Of a stretch of DNA of 26,675 bases, positions 7,638 to 16,256 are shown one piece after another. Every line of letters begins with the position of its first letter. Position 1 is the first letter of the stretch. The translations under genes and the position numbers were made by a program. The DNA comes from Bacteroidales bacterium UBA5342. GTDB taxonomy: Bacteria; Bacteroidota; Bacteroidia; Bacteroidales; UBA5342. Under the pieces are notes generated by a model. The model saw only the letters and a list, made by a program, of their open reading frames with translations, did not search any database and was not told the origin of the DNA. Location: positions 418 through 27,092 of the forward strand of contig DHQI01000085.1 in the NCBI GenBank assembly GCA_002408065.1. The letters are read 5' to 3'.

Positions 7638-8867
7638 ATGACAAAATTAAGTAGATATATCCTTGTTATAATAGCCATTATTGTAGGCGCTATTACCTTA
7701 CCGGAATTATATTGGATGGCTTTTGACAAACCTGTAAAGGTTCCTTTAGTGCATTACAGTTGTGAGATAGAGGACTTCACCATCTTTGACATGAAAGCCA
7801 AAAAATATTCGGATGCTGCGGGTAACGCCTATACACGCGAAGAGTACGAACGCCTTTTGCCTTTGCGTTACATCACACAGCTATCGATGGACGAACGTAT
7901 GCCGGATAGCATTAAAGGTGTAGAAAGTGACATGCACACTTTTTCACGTGCCCGTTCTTTTCTGCGTATGCGCCCGGTGGATTTTCACCTGCCACTACCT
8001 AAGCTTTATCCACTGATAGAGTCCGAATCCGGCCGCGCCAACTTAGAATTGCCCGAAGATGTTTTTCGTATCGATTGGCGCGTAGATTTCATCAATTGCA
8101 ACACCAACAAGATAGATGAAGAGAAAAGCCGCCTTTACTCGGCAGCGTTATTTCATAAAGGTTTTGAGTTTCCTGCCAAAATAATTTCCGGACTACCAAC
8201 TACACGCAAATCACGCGATGATGGTTATTTAATAATAGATTCTAAAGATCAATTATTTCATTTGAAGATGATTAAATCGGAACCTTATATCCATAAGGTA
8301 ATAGTACCTGAAGGTTTACAGTTCAAATTCATTAAATGCGTTGACAACAGAGACCGCCTATATTACGCTTATCTTTTGGGCGAAGACAACGGCATCTATA
8401 TTCTTACACAAGACAATTACAAGTTGATTCGCTGGCCTATTGATGATTATCTGGCCGATAAACACCAGCTTCGTATTAGTGGCGATTATTTCAACTACAA
8501 CATTAATATTCAGTCAGAAGATAAATTAAAATGTTATGCTTTGGATAAAAACTACCAACTGGTAGATACTTATGAATACAGCTGGACGCCTAATAGTGAA
8601 AAAACAGTGGGTAAAATAGCCGCAAGCATTTTTCCTTTTACTTTTTCTCTGGAAAGTCCGGTAAGTCGTTTCATTAAGCTCTACCCTACTTGTCCCAGAG
8701 GTTTTATTTGGATTATTCTCAACCTTATTCTGGTAATGGTACAAATTTCAATTATCCGCAAACGCCACGTAGAGCTTAAAAACAATGTCTTAGATTTCGC
8801 TTTGATACTGATAAGCGGTATCTTTGGTTTTATCGCAGTGAATATTTTTCCCAATAAGTGGAATTAA
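7638..8867 (+). CDS. DUF4857-like membrane-anchored protein
   Basis: The 409-residue protein has an N-terminal hydrophobic anchor (residues about 5-24), a long soluble domain, and two C-terminal hydrophobic segments ending near residue 402. Features I associate with the Bacteroidota family DUF4857 are YTREEYERLLPLRY, the NTNKIDEEKSR segment, KGFEFPAKIISGLPTTRKS, and DDGYLIIDSKDQLFHLK. The soluble part most likely faces the periplasm, with short, possibly beta-propeller-like strands (FHLKMIKSEPYIHKV, YYAYLLGEDNGIYIL). No function is known to me. It follows the ABC ATPase and permease closely, which suggests a third subunit or periplasmic adaptor of the same transporter. The family assignment is from memory and was not searched. 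Confidence 0.78.
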   Translation: MTKLSRYILVIIAIIVGAITLPELYWMAFDKPVKVPLVHYSCEIEDFTIFDMKAKKYSDAAGNAYTREEYERLLPLRYITQLSMDERMPDSIKGVESDMHTFSRARSFLRMRPVDFHLPLPKLYPLIESESGRANLELPEDVFRIDWRVDFINCNTNKIDEEKSRLYSAALFHKGFEFPAKIISGLPTTRKSRDDGYLIIDSKDQLFHLKMIKSEPYIHKVIVPEGLQFKFIKCVDNRDRLYYAYLLGEDNGIYILTQDNYKLIRWPIDDYLADKHQLRISGDYFNYNINIQSEDKLKCYALDKNYQLVDTYEYSWTPNSEKTVGKIAASIFPFTFSLESPVSRFIKLYPTCPRGFIWIILNLILVMVQISIIRKRHVELKNNVLDFALILISGIFGFIAVNIFPNKWN

Positions 8868-8931
8868 AAAAAGCAAACAGTGAGGAATAGCACAGGCTAA
8901 GAAATTACCTCATCACTACCCAGCATTAATT

Positions 8932-8959
8932 TTTGAATTAAAAACTTTGAATTAAAGAC
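8932..8959. repeat. Tandem 14-bp duplication upstream of the TonB receptor
   Basis: TTTGAATTAAAAAC (8932-8945) is followed directly by TTTGAATTAAAGAC (8946-8959), with one mismatch. A related AACTTTGAATT sequence precedes the minus-strand J-domain gene at 18683-18715. The element lies 19 bp before the receptor's ATG. Confidence 0.65.
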
Positions 8960-8978
8960 TCTAGCATACCGTTTTTTG

Positions 8979-11954
8979 ATGAAAAACATCCCATTTCATA
9001 TTATTTGTCTTTTCTTTTTTTGTTTCTCGCTCAAACTATACGCTGCAGATACAATTACGGGGAAAGTATTGGACACCACAACCAAGCGTCCTATCCCCTA
9101 TGTGGCAGTTACTTTGGATGAACAAGGTTTGTGGGCTGTTACCGATCCAGACGGAACATTCACAATCCCTAATGTAAAAGGTGGCAACATCACACTCAGG
9201 ATCAGCTGTCTGGGTTTTGTTAAATACAAAGCCAGCTTTGATAATGTATCGAAGATTCCGGAAAATTTTGTCATCTTTTTAGCCAAAGACAACCTGCAAC
9301 TGGACGAAGTAATAGTAACAGCTAAGAAAAAAGATAACGCATTAACAACATCTTATGTGGTGGACAAAAATGCCATGAATCACATTCAATCGTCTTCTGT
9401 TACGGATATTATGTCGCAATTGCCTGGCGGGAGCACCTCTTATAATCAGGATTTAACCAGTGAACAAAAAGTAGCTATTCGTGAAGAGACAGGAGATATG
9501 GATAACTCATCCTTTGGTACCGCTGTAGAGGTCGACGGCATTCGCCTTTCGGGCAATGGCGAATTTAGTGAAAGTTCTACGAGTTCCATCAGCGGCATTG
9601 CCATCAACAACCTATCTACAAGCAACATAGAATCCATTGAAATAGTCACAGGCCTGCCTTCTGTAGAATATGGCGACCTTAGTTCCGGATTGGTTTCTAT
9701 CCATACCAAAAAGGGACGCACACCCTACCGTGTAGAAATGACAATAAAACCAAAAATTAAGTCTTATTCTATTGAAAAAGGATTTGATTTAAAGAATAAT
9801 GGAGGAACTCTCAATTTCTCACTGGAACATACCAACTCCTATTATGAACGTGCTTCGCCTTACAAAACCTATAAACGAAACAATCTCAATCTGGTCTATA
9901 AAAAAGAATTTACCCTCGTAAACAAACCTTTGGTGATGACCTCTACCCTTGCCGGAAATGTTGGAGGCTATAATGATGAATCTGATCCTGATAGGTTTGT
10001 CAACACCTACGAAAAGAAGTCTGATAACAATATAAGAGGTGGTGTCAATTTCGAATACCTTCTTAACCTACCTTGGATTACGAATATAGAACTGAAAGCT
10101 TCAGGCAATTACTCTAATAAAGAGAAAGAGGTTAAGAAAAAGTTTGATTCTTCAAGTTCTACAGCGTTGAGAAGAAGTACTGAAACCGGGTATTCTATTG
10201 GAACAGATTACAATGATAATCCTGATGCACCGATTGTGGTAGTACCTGCTACTGCTTCAGCATACAAAAATCAGATTATAGACAATCAACCTGCCAACTA
10301 TGCATTATCTGCCAAAGCTCTGTGGTGCCGTGGTTTTGGAAAGATTAATAATAGTCTTAAAATTGGGGGACAATACACTTATTCGGGTAACTACGGACGT
10401 GGTGAATATTTCGAAGATATGCGCTACACAGATGAAAGCTACCGGGAGTTTCGTTACGACGATCAACCTTTTATCAATAACTTAGCCCTTTATATAGAAG
10501 AAAAAATCAGCTTTCCTCTCTTTAATCGCGAATTGCAGTTACAGGGGGGAATACGTAATGATAACACCTACATTAACCATTCTGAGTATGGAGCCGTTTC
10601 CAGCCTATCGCCACGCGGTAATGTGAGATACATCCTTAAACATGATGATGAAGGAGTGATCAAGCGTATGTGCTTGCATGCGGGCCTTGGCGATGCTGTT
10701 AAGCTCCCCTCGTCCAATGTACTATACCCCAGACCGAAGTACTCTGACGAACTGGTATTCAGTGATCAGACTGATAGCATTACAGGGATGAGTTACCCAG
10801 CCTATTACACCTACGCATCCAAGGCTATATACAACCCTGACCTAAAATTTCAACGGGTAAGAAAGGCTGAGATTGGTATCGATTTCAGAACTAAAATTGC
10901 CAAATTTTCGATAACAGCATATCGCGATAAGACCTTTGACCCGTATAAAACAGATGATATTTATAATTTTTACACCTTTAATAAAACGGACAACGACGCC
11001 TTGAACACTTGCCTGATACCAAGAGAAAACCGGCAGTATGACATTGACCAAAATACCGGTATCATTACCGTTACGGACAAAACAGGAGCATTAGCCTCTC
11101 AAGAATTAGCTTATAGTAGCGAAACAGATTACCTGACAAATGATTTTTACACTAACGGATCCTCTGACGTGATAAAAAAAGGGCTGGAATGGGTGATTAA
11201 TTTCAACAGAATAAAAGCTCTTAATACCGCCATAAGACTCGATGGAGCGTACAACTATTACAAGGGTATAGATGAATCTATAGTGCAAGGCAGCTACAAG
11301 GGCGATGGTGTAGACCAAACACCCTTTAAATATTTAGGGTTTTATGTGGGTAAAAACTCAGTATCGAATGGCAAAGTCACCCAAAACCTGACATCTAATG
11401 TTACCTTCATCACTCATATACCACAGATAAGACTCATTATGACCATGCGTGTAGAAGCTTGCTTGTATCACGCCTCGCAATATCTAAGTGAATATGCAGG
11501 AGGCAATAGAAGTTACGTCATAGATGAGCAAACAGATAATATGGCTTCAGAAAACAATGATGATATTTATGCAGGCGATCAATACGTGGCCACAGCACCG
11601 TTATATTATACCTCTTTCAGTGATCCTGATACTAAGATTCCGTTCTATGACAAATTACTCTGGGCCCAAGAAAACGACATAAACCTCTACAATGATTTGG
11701 TGAAATTGGTCAAACGATCGAATTCTATTTACACTTTCAACGAACGTAGAATATCGCCATATTTCTCGGCTAACATAAACATAACCAAAGAAATTGGTGA
11801 TAAAATATCACTTTCTTTTCTGGCCAATAATTTTTTCAACAATATGGCTCAGGTCAACAACTACCAAAAAGACACTCAAGAATCGCTCTATCATAATTCA
11901 AACCGCTATATTCCAAGATTGTATTACGGCCTTTCATTACGGGTAAAATTATAA
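8979..11954 (+). CDS. TonB-dependent outer-membrane receptor
   Basis: The 991-residue receptor would import a substrate across the outer membrane using TonB/ExbBD energy. A signal peptide (to about residue 22, LYAAD) is followed by a carboxypeptidase-regulatory-like domain (ITGKVLDTTTKRPIPYVAVT to about residue 105). A short LDEVIVTAKKK linker resembling a TonB-box region comes next. The plug follows, with AVEVDGIRLSGNGEF and SNIESIEIVTGLPSVEYGD, then a large barrel ending in SLRVKL. The ATG at 8979 is preferred over the in-frame TTG at 8976. There is no SusD gene beside it, so this is not a SusCD pair; the next two genes are a DUF4876-like lipoprotein and a DUF6850-like barrel. The substrate is unknown. 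Iron or another metal chelate is an inference from the Fe-S and HMA-like protein upstream. Confidence 0.93.
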   Translation: MKNIPFHIICLFFFCFSLKLYAADTITGKVLDTTTKRPIPYVAVTLDEQGLWAVTDPDGTFTIPNVKGGNITLRISCLGFVKYKASFDNVSKIPENFVIFLAKDNLQLDEVIVTAKKKDNALTTSYVVDKNAMNHIQSSSVTDIMSQLPGGSTSYNQDLTSEQKVAIREETGDMDNSSFGTAVEVDGIRLSGNGEFSESSTSSISGIAINNLSTSNIESIEIVTGLPSVEYGDLSSGLVSIHTKKGRTPYRVEMTIKPKIKSYSIEKGFDLKNNGGTLNFSLEHTNSYYERASPYKTYKRNNLNLVYKKEFTLVNKPLVMTSTLAGNVGGYNDESDPDRFVNTYEKKSDNNIRGGVNFEYLLNLPWITNIELKASGNYSNKEKEVKKKFDSSSSTALRRSTETGYSIGTDYNDNPDAPIVVVPATASAYKNQIIDNQPANYALSAKALWCRGFGKINNSLKIGGQYTYSGNYGRGEYFEDMRYTDESYREFRYDDQPFINNLALYIEEKISFPLFNRELQLQGGIRNDNTYINHSEYGAVSSLSPRGNVRYILKHDDEGVIKRMCLHAGLGDAVKLPSSNVLYPRPKYSDELVFSDQTDSITGMSYPAYYTYASKAIYNPDLKFQRVRKAEIGIDFRTKIAKFSITAYRDKTFDPYKTDDIYNFYTFNKTDNDALNTCLIPRENRQYDIDQNTGIITVTDKTGALASQELAYSSETDYLTNDFYTNGSSDVIKKGLEWVINFNRIKALNTAIRLDGAYNYYKGIDESIVQGSYKGDGVDQTPFKYLGFYVGKNSVSNGKVTQNLTSNVTFITHIPQIRLIMTMRVEACLYHASQYLSEYAGGNRSYVIDEQTDNMASENNDDIYAGDQYVATAPLYYTSFSDPDTKIPFYDKLLWAQENDINLYNDLVKLVKRSNSIYTFNERRISPYFSANINITKEIGDKISLSFLANNFFNNMAQVNNYQKDTQESLYHNSNRYIPRLYYGLSLRVKL

Positions 11955-11966
11955 AAAACATCATTG

Positions 11967-13262
11967 ATGAAAATGTTTAGAATTATCATATTATTAACTT
12001 TAATACTCTGCGCTAGCTCTTCTTGTACAAGAGAAAAGATAGAAGCTGAAATACATACTGTCAATGTACAATTAGTCTACCCTGAAGATTATACCAGCAC
12101 CGACAGCGTGAAAGTCTTGATTGGAGATTATTATGCCTATACCGACACAAACGGATTGGCTGCCGTCACCCTTCCTATTGGTACTTATACACTGAGAGCT
12201 TCTGAGAGCCGATCTATAAACGGTACGGCTTATAATTTTAACGCTTCCAACACTATTTCGGTTACAGAAGATAGCAGTTGCAGCTTAGAATTGGTCGTTT
12301 CAAAAGCCTCTCAACTCATTATTAAAGAAGTTTATATCGGTGGTTGCCAAAAAGATGACGGATCCGGAGCCTTTACGAAAGATGCTTATATCATCATATA
12401 CAACAATTTGGGAGTAGATGCAGTAATAGATACCAATATTTGTATTGCTTTTTCGTATCCATACAATTCGAATGCCACCAATAACTATCTGGATGGCAAT
12501 GGCAACCTAACTCATTCTGAGTGGATTCCTGCTTCTGCAGCTTTATGGCATTTTACAAATAAAATAACCATTGCTCCGGGAAAACAAATATTACTCCCAA
12601 TCTATCAAGCCATAGACCAAACAAGCACCTACTCTAACTCCGTGGATTTAAGCAATTCAGAATACTATCCGATGTATGATTTTGGTGATTTTAACAACAG
12701 TAGTTACTATGCAGCTCCGTCAGAAAAGATTCCTACTACACACTATCTAAACGCCATAAAATATGGTATTGGAAATGCCTGGTCTCTAAGCCAAAGCTCT
12801 CCGGCACTCTTTATTTTTGCCACAAAAGAAATGGGGCCCGCTGCTTTTGGCACTGACGCCTCTTACGTAGATTACTATGGCGGCTCTACCAATCAGGTTT
12901 CTCAAAAAGTGCCTATTGACTGGGTCATTGACGGCGTTGATATCTTCCGTCAAGGCTATGATGACAAAAACAGTAAACGCTTCCCTGATAATGTTGATGC
13001 TGGTAATGTCTTATTTACGAACAACTATGGACACACGGTATACCGCAACGTAGACAAAGAAGCCACCGAAGGCATAGCTGGAAACGATGGACTAATAGTA
13101 TATAATTACAATGGTGGTACTGACAATATTACCGGAGGCACTACTGACCCAAGTGGTATAGATGCCGAAGCCTCCATAGCTAATGGTGCACGCATAGTAT
13201 ACAAAGACACTAATAATTCAAGTAACGATTTTCATCAACGCGCCACAGCCTCAATAAAATAG
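11967..13262 (+). CDS. DUF4876-like outer-membrane lipoprotein
   Basis: The 431-residue protein has a lipoprotein signal ending CASSSC (lipid Cys at about residue 20 from the ATG at 11967; the in-frame TTG at 11964 is rejected). The N-terminal 85 residues look like a beta-sandwich of the carboxypeptidase-regulatory or SpaA type (VNVQLVYPEDYTSTDSVKV, TDTNGLAAVTLPIGTYTL). The larger C-terminal domain starts at SQLIIKEVYIGGCQKDDG and includes DAYIIIYNN, PGKQILLPIYQ, PTTHYLNAIKYG and ALFIFATKE. This is the pattern I recall for DUF4876, a lamin-tail-like surface domain that sits next to TonB receptors in Bacteroidota. It starts 12 bp after the receptor stop, so it is co-transcribed and likely caps or cooperates with the receptor outside the cell. 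Confidence 0.8.
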   Translation: MKMFRIIILLTLILCASSSCTREKIEAEIHTVNVQLVYPEDYTSTDSVKVLIGDYYAYTDTNGLAAVTLPIGTYTLRASESRSINGTAYNFNASNTISVTEDSSCSLELVVSKASQLIIKEVYIGGCQKDDGSGAFTKDAYIIIYNNLGVDAVIDTNICIAFSYPYNSNATNNYLDGNGNLTHSEWIPASAALWHFTNKITIAPGKQILLPIYQAIDQTSTYSNSVDLSNSEYYPMYDFGDFNNSSYYAAPSEKIPTTHYLNAIKYGIGNAWSLSQSSPALFIFATKEMGPAAFGTDASYVDYYGGSTNQVSQKVPIDWVIDGVDIFRQGYDDKNSKRFPDNVDAGNVLFTNNYGHTVYRNVDKEATEGIAGNDGLIVYNYNGGTDNITGGTTDPSGIDAEASIANGARIVYKDTNNSSNDFHQRATASIK

Positions 13263-13276
13263 ATCAATAGTTGACA

Positions 13277-14887
13277 ATGACTTTCATACTAAAACATATC
13301 AAATTTTTGCTCATAAGCAGTATTCTGTGCGCTACACTTCAGCTCCTCTCTCAGGATTCTATACCGGATTTTGATTTTGTCTCGGAAAGCAATCCGTGGA
13401 TCCTTAGCGAAAATGCAGCAGGCTTAAACGAATTCAACGGAGAAAAAATCTCTATTGCAACACTAAGAGCCGATAAAAATAATGGAGACTTTATCAATTA
13501 TTACGAATCAGACAACAGCCACAACATTGATGTATTAACAGAAACTTACTACCGCCTCAATCCGAAGTTTACAATTTACGGCAAAGTTAATTATTCGTAT
13601 TTTGCAGGTCAAAACATGAGTGGGTCAGCTTTTATTGACCCTTATTATAATGCATTTGACATCGTAGAACTATCTGACAGCACAGCAGGTAAAAAAAATA
13701 AAGAAAGTTATGTCATTGTGGGTGGTGTTAGCAGTAATCTAACAGAAAATCTTAGTTTAGGAGCCCTTATAGATTATAAAAACATCAGCTATTTCAAAGT
13801 CAAAGACCTTCGCCATACCAATGATTTACTTGATTTAAAATTAAATATTGGTTTAAAATATAAGCTTAAAAATCTTGACATTGGCGCCAGCTACAAGCAT
13901 CACCGTAGCGTAGAGAGCATCATTTTTGACTCTTTCGGTAATACCGACAGGCAGTATTACACCTTCATTGATTTTGGTGGATTTATGGGCAAAATAAAAC
14001 CCTACGACAATGTCGCAAATGGCATGAGCAGCGGTGGTGACGAGAATCCTTATTTCAATGAAGAAAACGGGTTAAACCTACAACTCAATCTTTTCAGCAA
14101 GCAAAAGTTGTCTTTTTTCAATGAATTATCCTTAAGTAAAGGGGACGGCTATTATGGGGTAGAAAGCACTTCTACTGCTATTTATACAGAACATAGCTCC
14201 GACTCTTATTCCTACAAAGGCATTTTTTCATTAGAGCAAAAAAACACCCTGCATCAGCTTAGCTTAAAAGCATCATATTATGAAATAGAAAACATCTTAA
14301 ACGACCCTCAATACATTGATGATGAATGGAAAGGAAACATTGTCACTTACGGTATTGCTAAACCAATAAGCAGTAAGGATAAGGCAAAAATAGCTCTAAA
14401 CTATGCAGGCTATTGGGGAATAGAAAATGGCAAAGCCCTTTGGTGTTTAAAAGCTCAGGGCGCATACACGTCCTCGACACAACGTTCTATCTTTTATGAA
14501 CAATTAACTTACCGGGACCAGGAAATCAACCAGATCCAAACAAGCATTTCGGGCTATAGAAACTTTTACAAAGAACGTAACAGTTACCGGATCTTTGCTG
14601 GTATAGGATACGGGACTGGTTCAGGCTTTGCTTTTGAGGACCTTTACCTCCTCTGTGAAAACCATGATAAGGTGGAAAGTCTTAACGACCTCACTTATCA
14701 CGAATTTGATTACTTCACAGCTGATAGAGTTAATGCAGAAATAAGTTTCCGTTACTCACGCCTTATCAATGCCAACAAAGCAAAAATATATAGTAAGCTA
14801 GATTATTCCGCCACCAAGGCTTTCAATACAAGCTATATTGGGGACTATTATGGTTCTGCATCCTTCACCCTTGGGTACCAGTTTTAA
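13277..14887 (+). CDS. DUF6850-like outer-membrane beta-barrel protein
   Basis: The 536-residue protein begins with a signal peptide ending LLSQD. It consists of alternating amphipathic strands with aromatic girdles, and ends in an aromatic residue after SFTLGYQ, as expected for a BAM-inserted barrel. The N-terminal ENAAGLNEFNG, IYGKVNYSYFAGQNM and YIVGG-like strands fit the DUF6850 barrel family as I remember it, which often follows DUF4876 and TonB receptor genes. The ATG at 13277 is preferred over TTG at 13271. It lies 14 bp after the lipoprotein stop, so the receptor, lipoprotein and barrel form one operon. A second porin-like channel or an assembly partner for the receptor is possible; no substrate signature is visible. 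Confidence 0.78.
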   Translation: MTFILKHIKFLLISSILCATLQLLSQDSIPDFDFVSESNPWILSENAAGLNEFNGEKISIATLRADKNNGDFINYYESDNSHNIDVLTETYYRLNPKFTIYGKVNYSYFAGQNMSGSAFIDPYYNAFDIVELSDSTAGKKNKESYVIVGGVSSNLTENLSLGALIDYKNISYFKVKDLRHTNDLLDLKLNIGLKYKLKNLDIGASYKHHRSVESIIFDSFGNTDRQYYTFIDFGGFMGKIKPYDNVANGMSSGGDENPYFNEENGLNLQLNLFSKQKLSFFNELSLSKGDGYYGVESTSTAIYTEHSSDSYSYKGIFSLEQKNTLHQLSLKASYYEIENILNDPQYIDDEWKGNIVTYGIAKPISSKDKAKIALNYAGYWGIENGKALWCLKAQGAYTSSTQRSIFYEQLTYRDQEINQIQTSISGYRNFYKERNSYRIFAGIGYGTGSGFAFEDLYLLCENHDKVESLNDLTYHEFDYFTADRVNAEISFRYSRLINANKAKIYSKLDYSATKAFNTSYIGDYYGSASFTLGYQF

Positions 14888-15250
14888 TTTACTTTTATGA
14901 CTATACGATGGCTTACAGGAAAACCTCTTACACGATTCAGCTACAGACCATTAGGCAACAATCGGGGCAGACGTAGAATTTGACAAGGCTCAATTCGTGA
15001 CCCGATAACTATCGGGATTAGTGTATTTCGTGGAGAATTGAATTGAGTGTCTTCAAAATTACGGATTTCACGTTTTTCCTAATACTATTTATCTTCCTCT
15101 CCTACCACACAATCAACCCAAACCTACTGACTACAGGACACTTGCATATTTGGCATATCATTTGCCTTATAATTCACAAAAGCCAATAGTTTAACCTCCT
15201 CTGAGAAAATGACCTGATCAATCATTCAACAGAGCCTAAAAATTACAACT
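14888..15250. other. 363-bp intergenic region with a nested inverted repeat
   Basis: No credible gene is seen. CTCAATTC (14989-14996) is complementary to GAATTGAG (15040-15047), and CAATTC can also pair with GAATTG at 15035-15040. Inside lies a 6-bp hairpin, CCCGAT (15001-15006) with ATCGGG (15011-15016), loop AACT. AATTCGTG (14992) and ATTTCGTGG (15025) are near-repeats within the element. No clear TAnnTTTG box for the next gene was found. Confidence 0.6.
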
Positions 15251-16177
15251 ATGAAAGCAAGAATTATAAGTAGCATTATTATTTTACTAAGCGTATATAT
15301 TAGTGGTAATGCCCAACAGACAACAATAACGACTACAAGCAAAGAAGTTAGTCGCAACCTGGACCTTAATGCTGTCGCCTATATCTTTGGTGAGTCTCAT
15401 AATTTGGAACATTTCGAAAAACAGCTCAACAATCCGGACAATGCCATCTCTAATCTTGACCTTAACCGTGATGGTTATGTGGATTACCTGAGAGTGGTAG
15501 AAACAAATATGAAAAATATTCATACCGTAAATATTCAGGCACTACTTGGTCACAACACATATAAAGATGTAGCAACCATAGCCATACAAAGAGACCATTA
15601 TGGCAAAACATACGTCAGAATGATTGGTAATGAGCACCTTTACGGTAGAAATTACATTATTAATCCGTCTTACAGAATACAACCTGTAATTGTAGCTAAC
15701 TTTTGGAGACCTAATTACAGACCTTACAAAGTAAAGTATCACACCCATTACCCTGATTACTATAAAGCAAGAGTGGTTTGTTCTACGCCGGCCTATCACA
15801 AGCACGTGAACTATTATGTAACCGGATACTACATCACCAATCGTCCTAATGCGAAAGTGCATTATTCATACAAAAACAACAAGCAGCACACATATAAGAC
15901 GCAGCATAAAACCAATAAAGACGCATATAATTATTCAGAGAAACAAGAGCATTACAAACAGACAAAACCGAATAAACAAGAGCACAAACAAAGCAACTCG
16001 TATTCAACAAATCATAGCAGACAACAAAACAATGCGAGCGTGCGCTATACCAATAGCAGAAGTTCAAGTACTAGAAGTAATACATCTTCAACAAGAACAG
16101 CTTCTACCAACAAATCAACAAGTACAAGAAGTTCACAAAGAACACAATCGACAAGAACATCGCTTGCTATGAAATAA
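15251..16177 (+). CDS. Secreted protein with Ca-loop-like motif and basic low-complexity tail
   Basis: The 308-residue protein has a signal peptide (cleavage near GNAQQ, residues 19-23). The N-terminal domain (about 35-150) carries LDLNAVAYIFGES, then SNLDLNRDGYVDYLRVVE, whose D70-x-N72-x-D74-G75-x-x-D78 spacing resembles an EF-hand or dockerin calcium loop. VNIQALLG and KDVATIAIQ follow. I recognise this arrangement from unnamed Bacteroidota proteins of unknown function. Residues about 150-205 are rich in Tyr, His, Pro and Arg (FWRPNYRPYKVKYHTHYPDYY). Residues 205-308 are low-complexity Lys/Gln/Asn, then Ser/Thr/Arg. The tail is strongly basic and could bind a polyanion or cell wall. It stands alone, followed by a strong terminator, and is not obviously tied to the TonB block. 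Confidence 0.8.
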   Translation: MKARIISSIIILLSVYISGNAQQTTITTTSKEVSRNLDLNAVAYIFGESHNLEHFEKQLNNPDNAISNLDLNRDGYVDYLRVVETNMKNIHTVNIQALLGHNTYKDVATIAIQRDHYGKTYVRMIGNEHLYGRNYIINPSYRIQPVIVANFWRPNYRPYKVKYHTHYPDYYKARVVCSTPAYHKHVNYYVTGYYITNRPNAKVHYSYKNNKQHTYKTQHKTNKDAYNYSEKQEHYKQTKPNKQEHKQSNSYSTNHSRQQNNASVRYTNSRSSSTRSNTSSTRTASTNKSTSTRSSQRTQSTRTSLAMK

Positions 16178-16195
16178 ACAAAAAAGCAACTGAAT

Positions 16196-16240
16196 AAAAA
16201 AAGCTCCCTGGCAATAATTTGTCAGGGAGCTTTTATTTTA
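16196..16240. terminator. Bidirectional terminator between convergent genes
   Basis: AAAAGCTCCCTGGCAA (16199-16214) pairs with TTGTCAGGGAGCTTTT (16219-16234) around TAAT: 16 bp with one G-T wobble. It has a T tract on the plus strand and an A tract on the other side, so it can serve both the gene ending at 16177 and the toxin ending at 16257. Confidence 0.9.
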
Positions 16241-16256
16241 TGAGGAAACAGGCAAT

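Noticed and set aside
8979..14887. Calling the TonB receptor operon a SusCD polysaccharide-utilisation locus.
   Set aside because: No SusD homologue is adjacent; the partner genes are DUF4876-like and DUF6850-like, and no glycan enzyme is present.
14897..14983. A 28-codon plus-strand ORF in the gap after the DUF6850-like gene.
   Set aside because: No homology, signal or ribosome-binding evidence recognised; length is within chance.
15849..16172. A 107-codon plus-strand ORF in another frame of the basic tail.
   Set aside because: It is an alternate reading of the low-complexity repeat text of the gene at 15251; the signal peptide and ordered domain are in the other frame.
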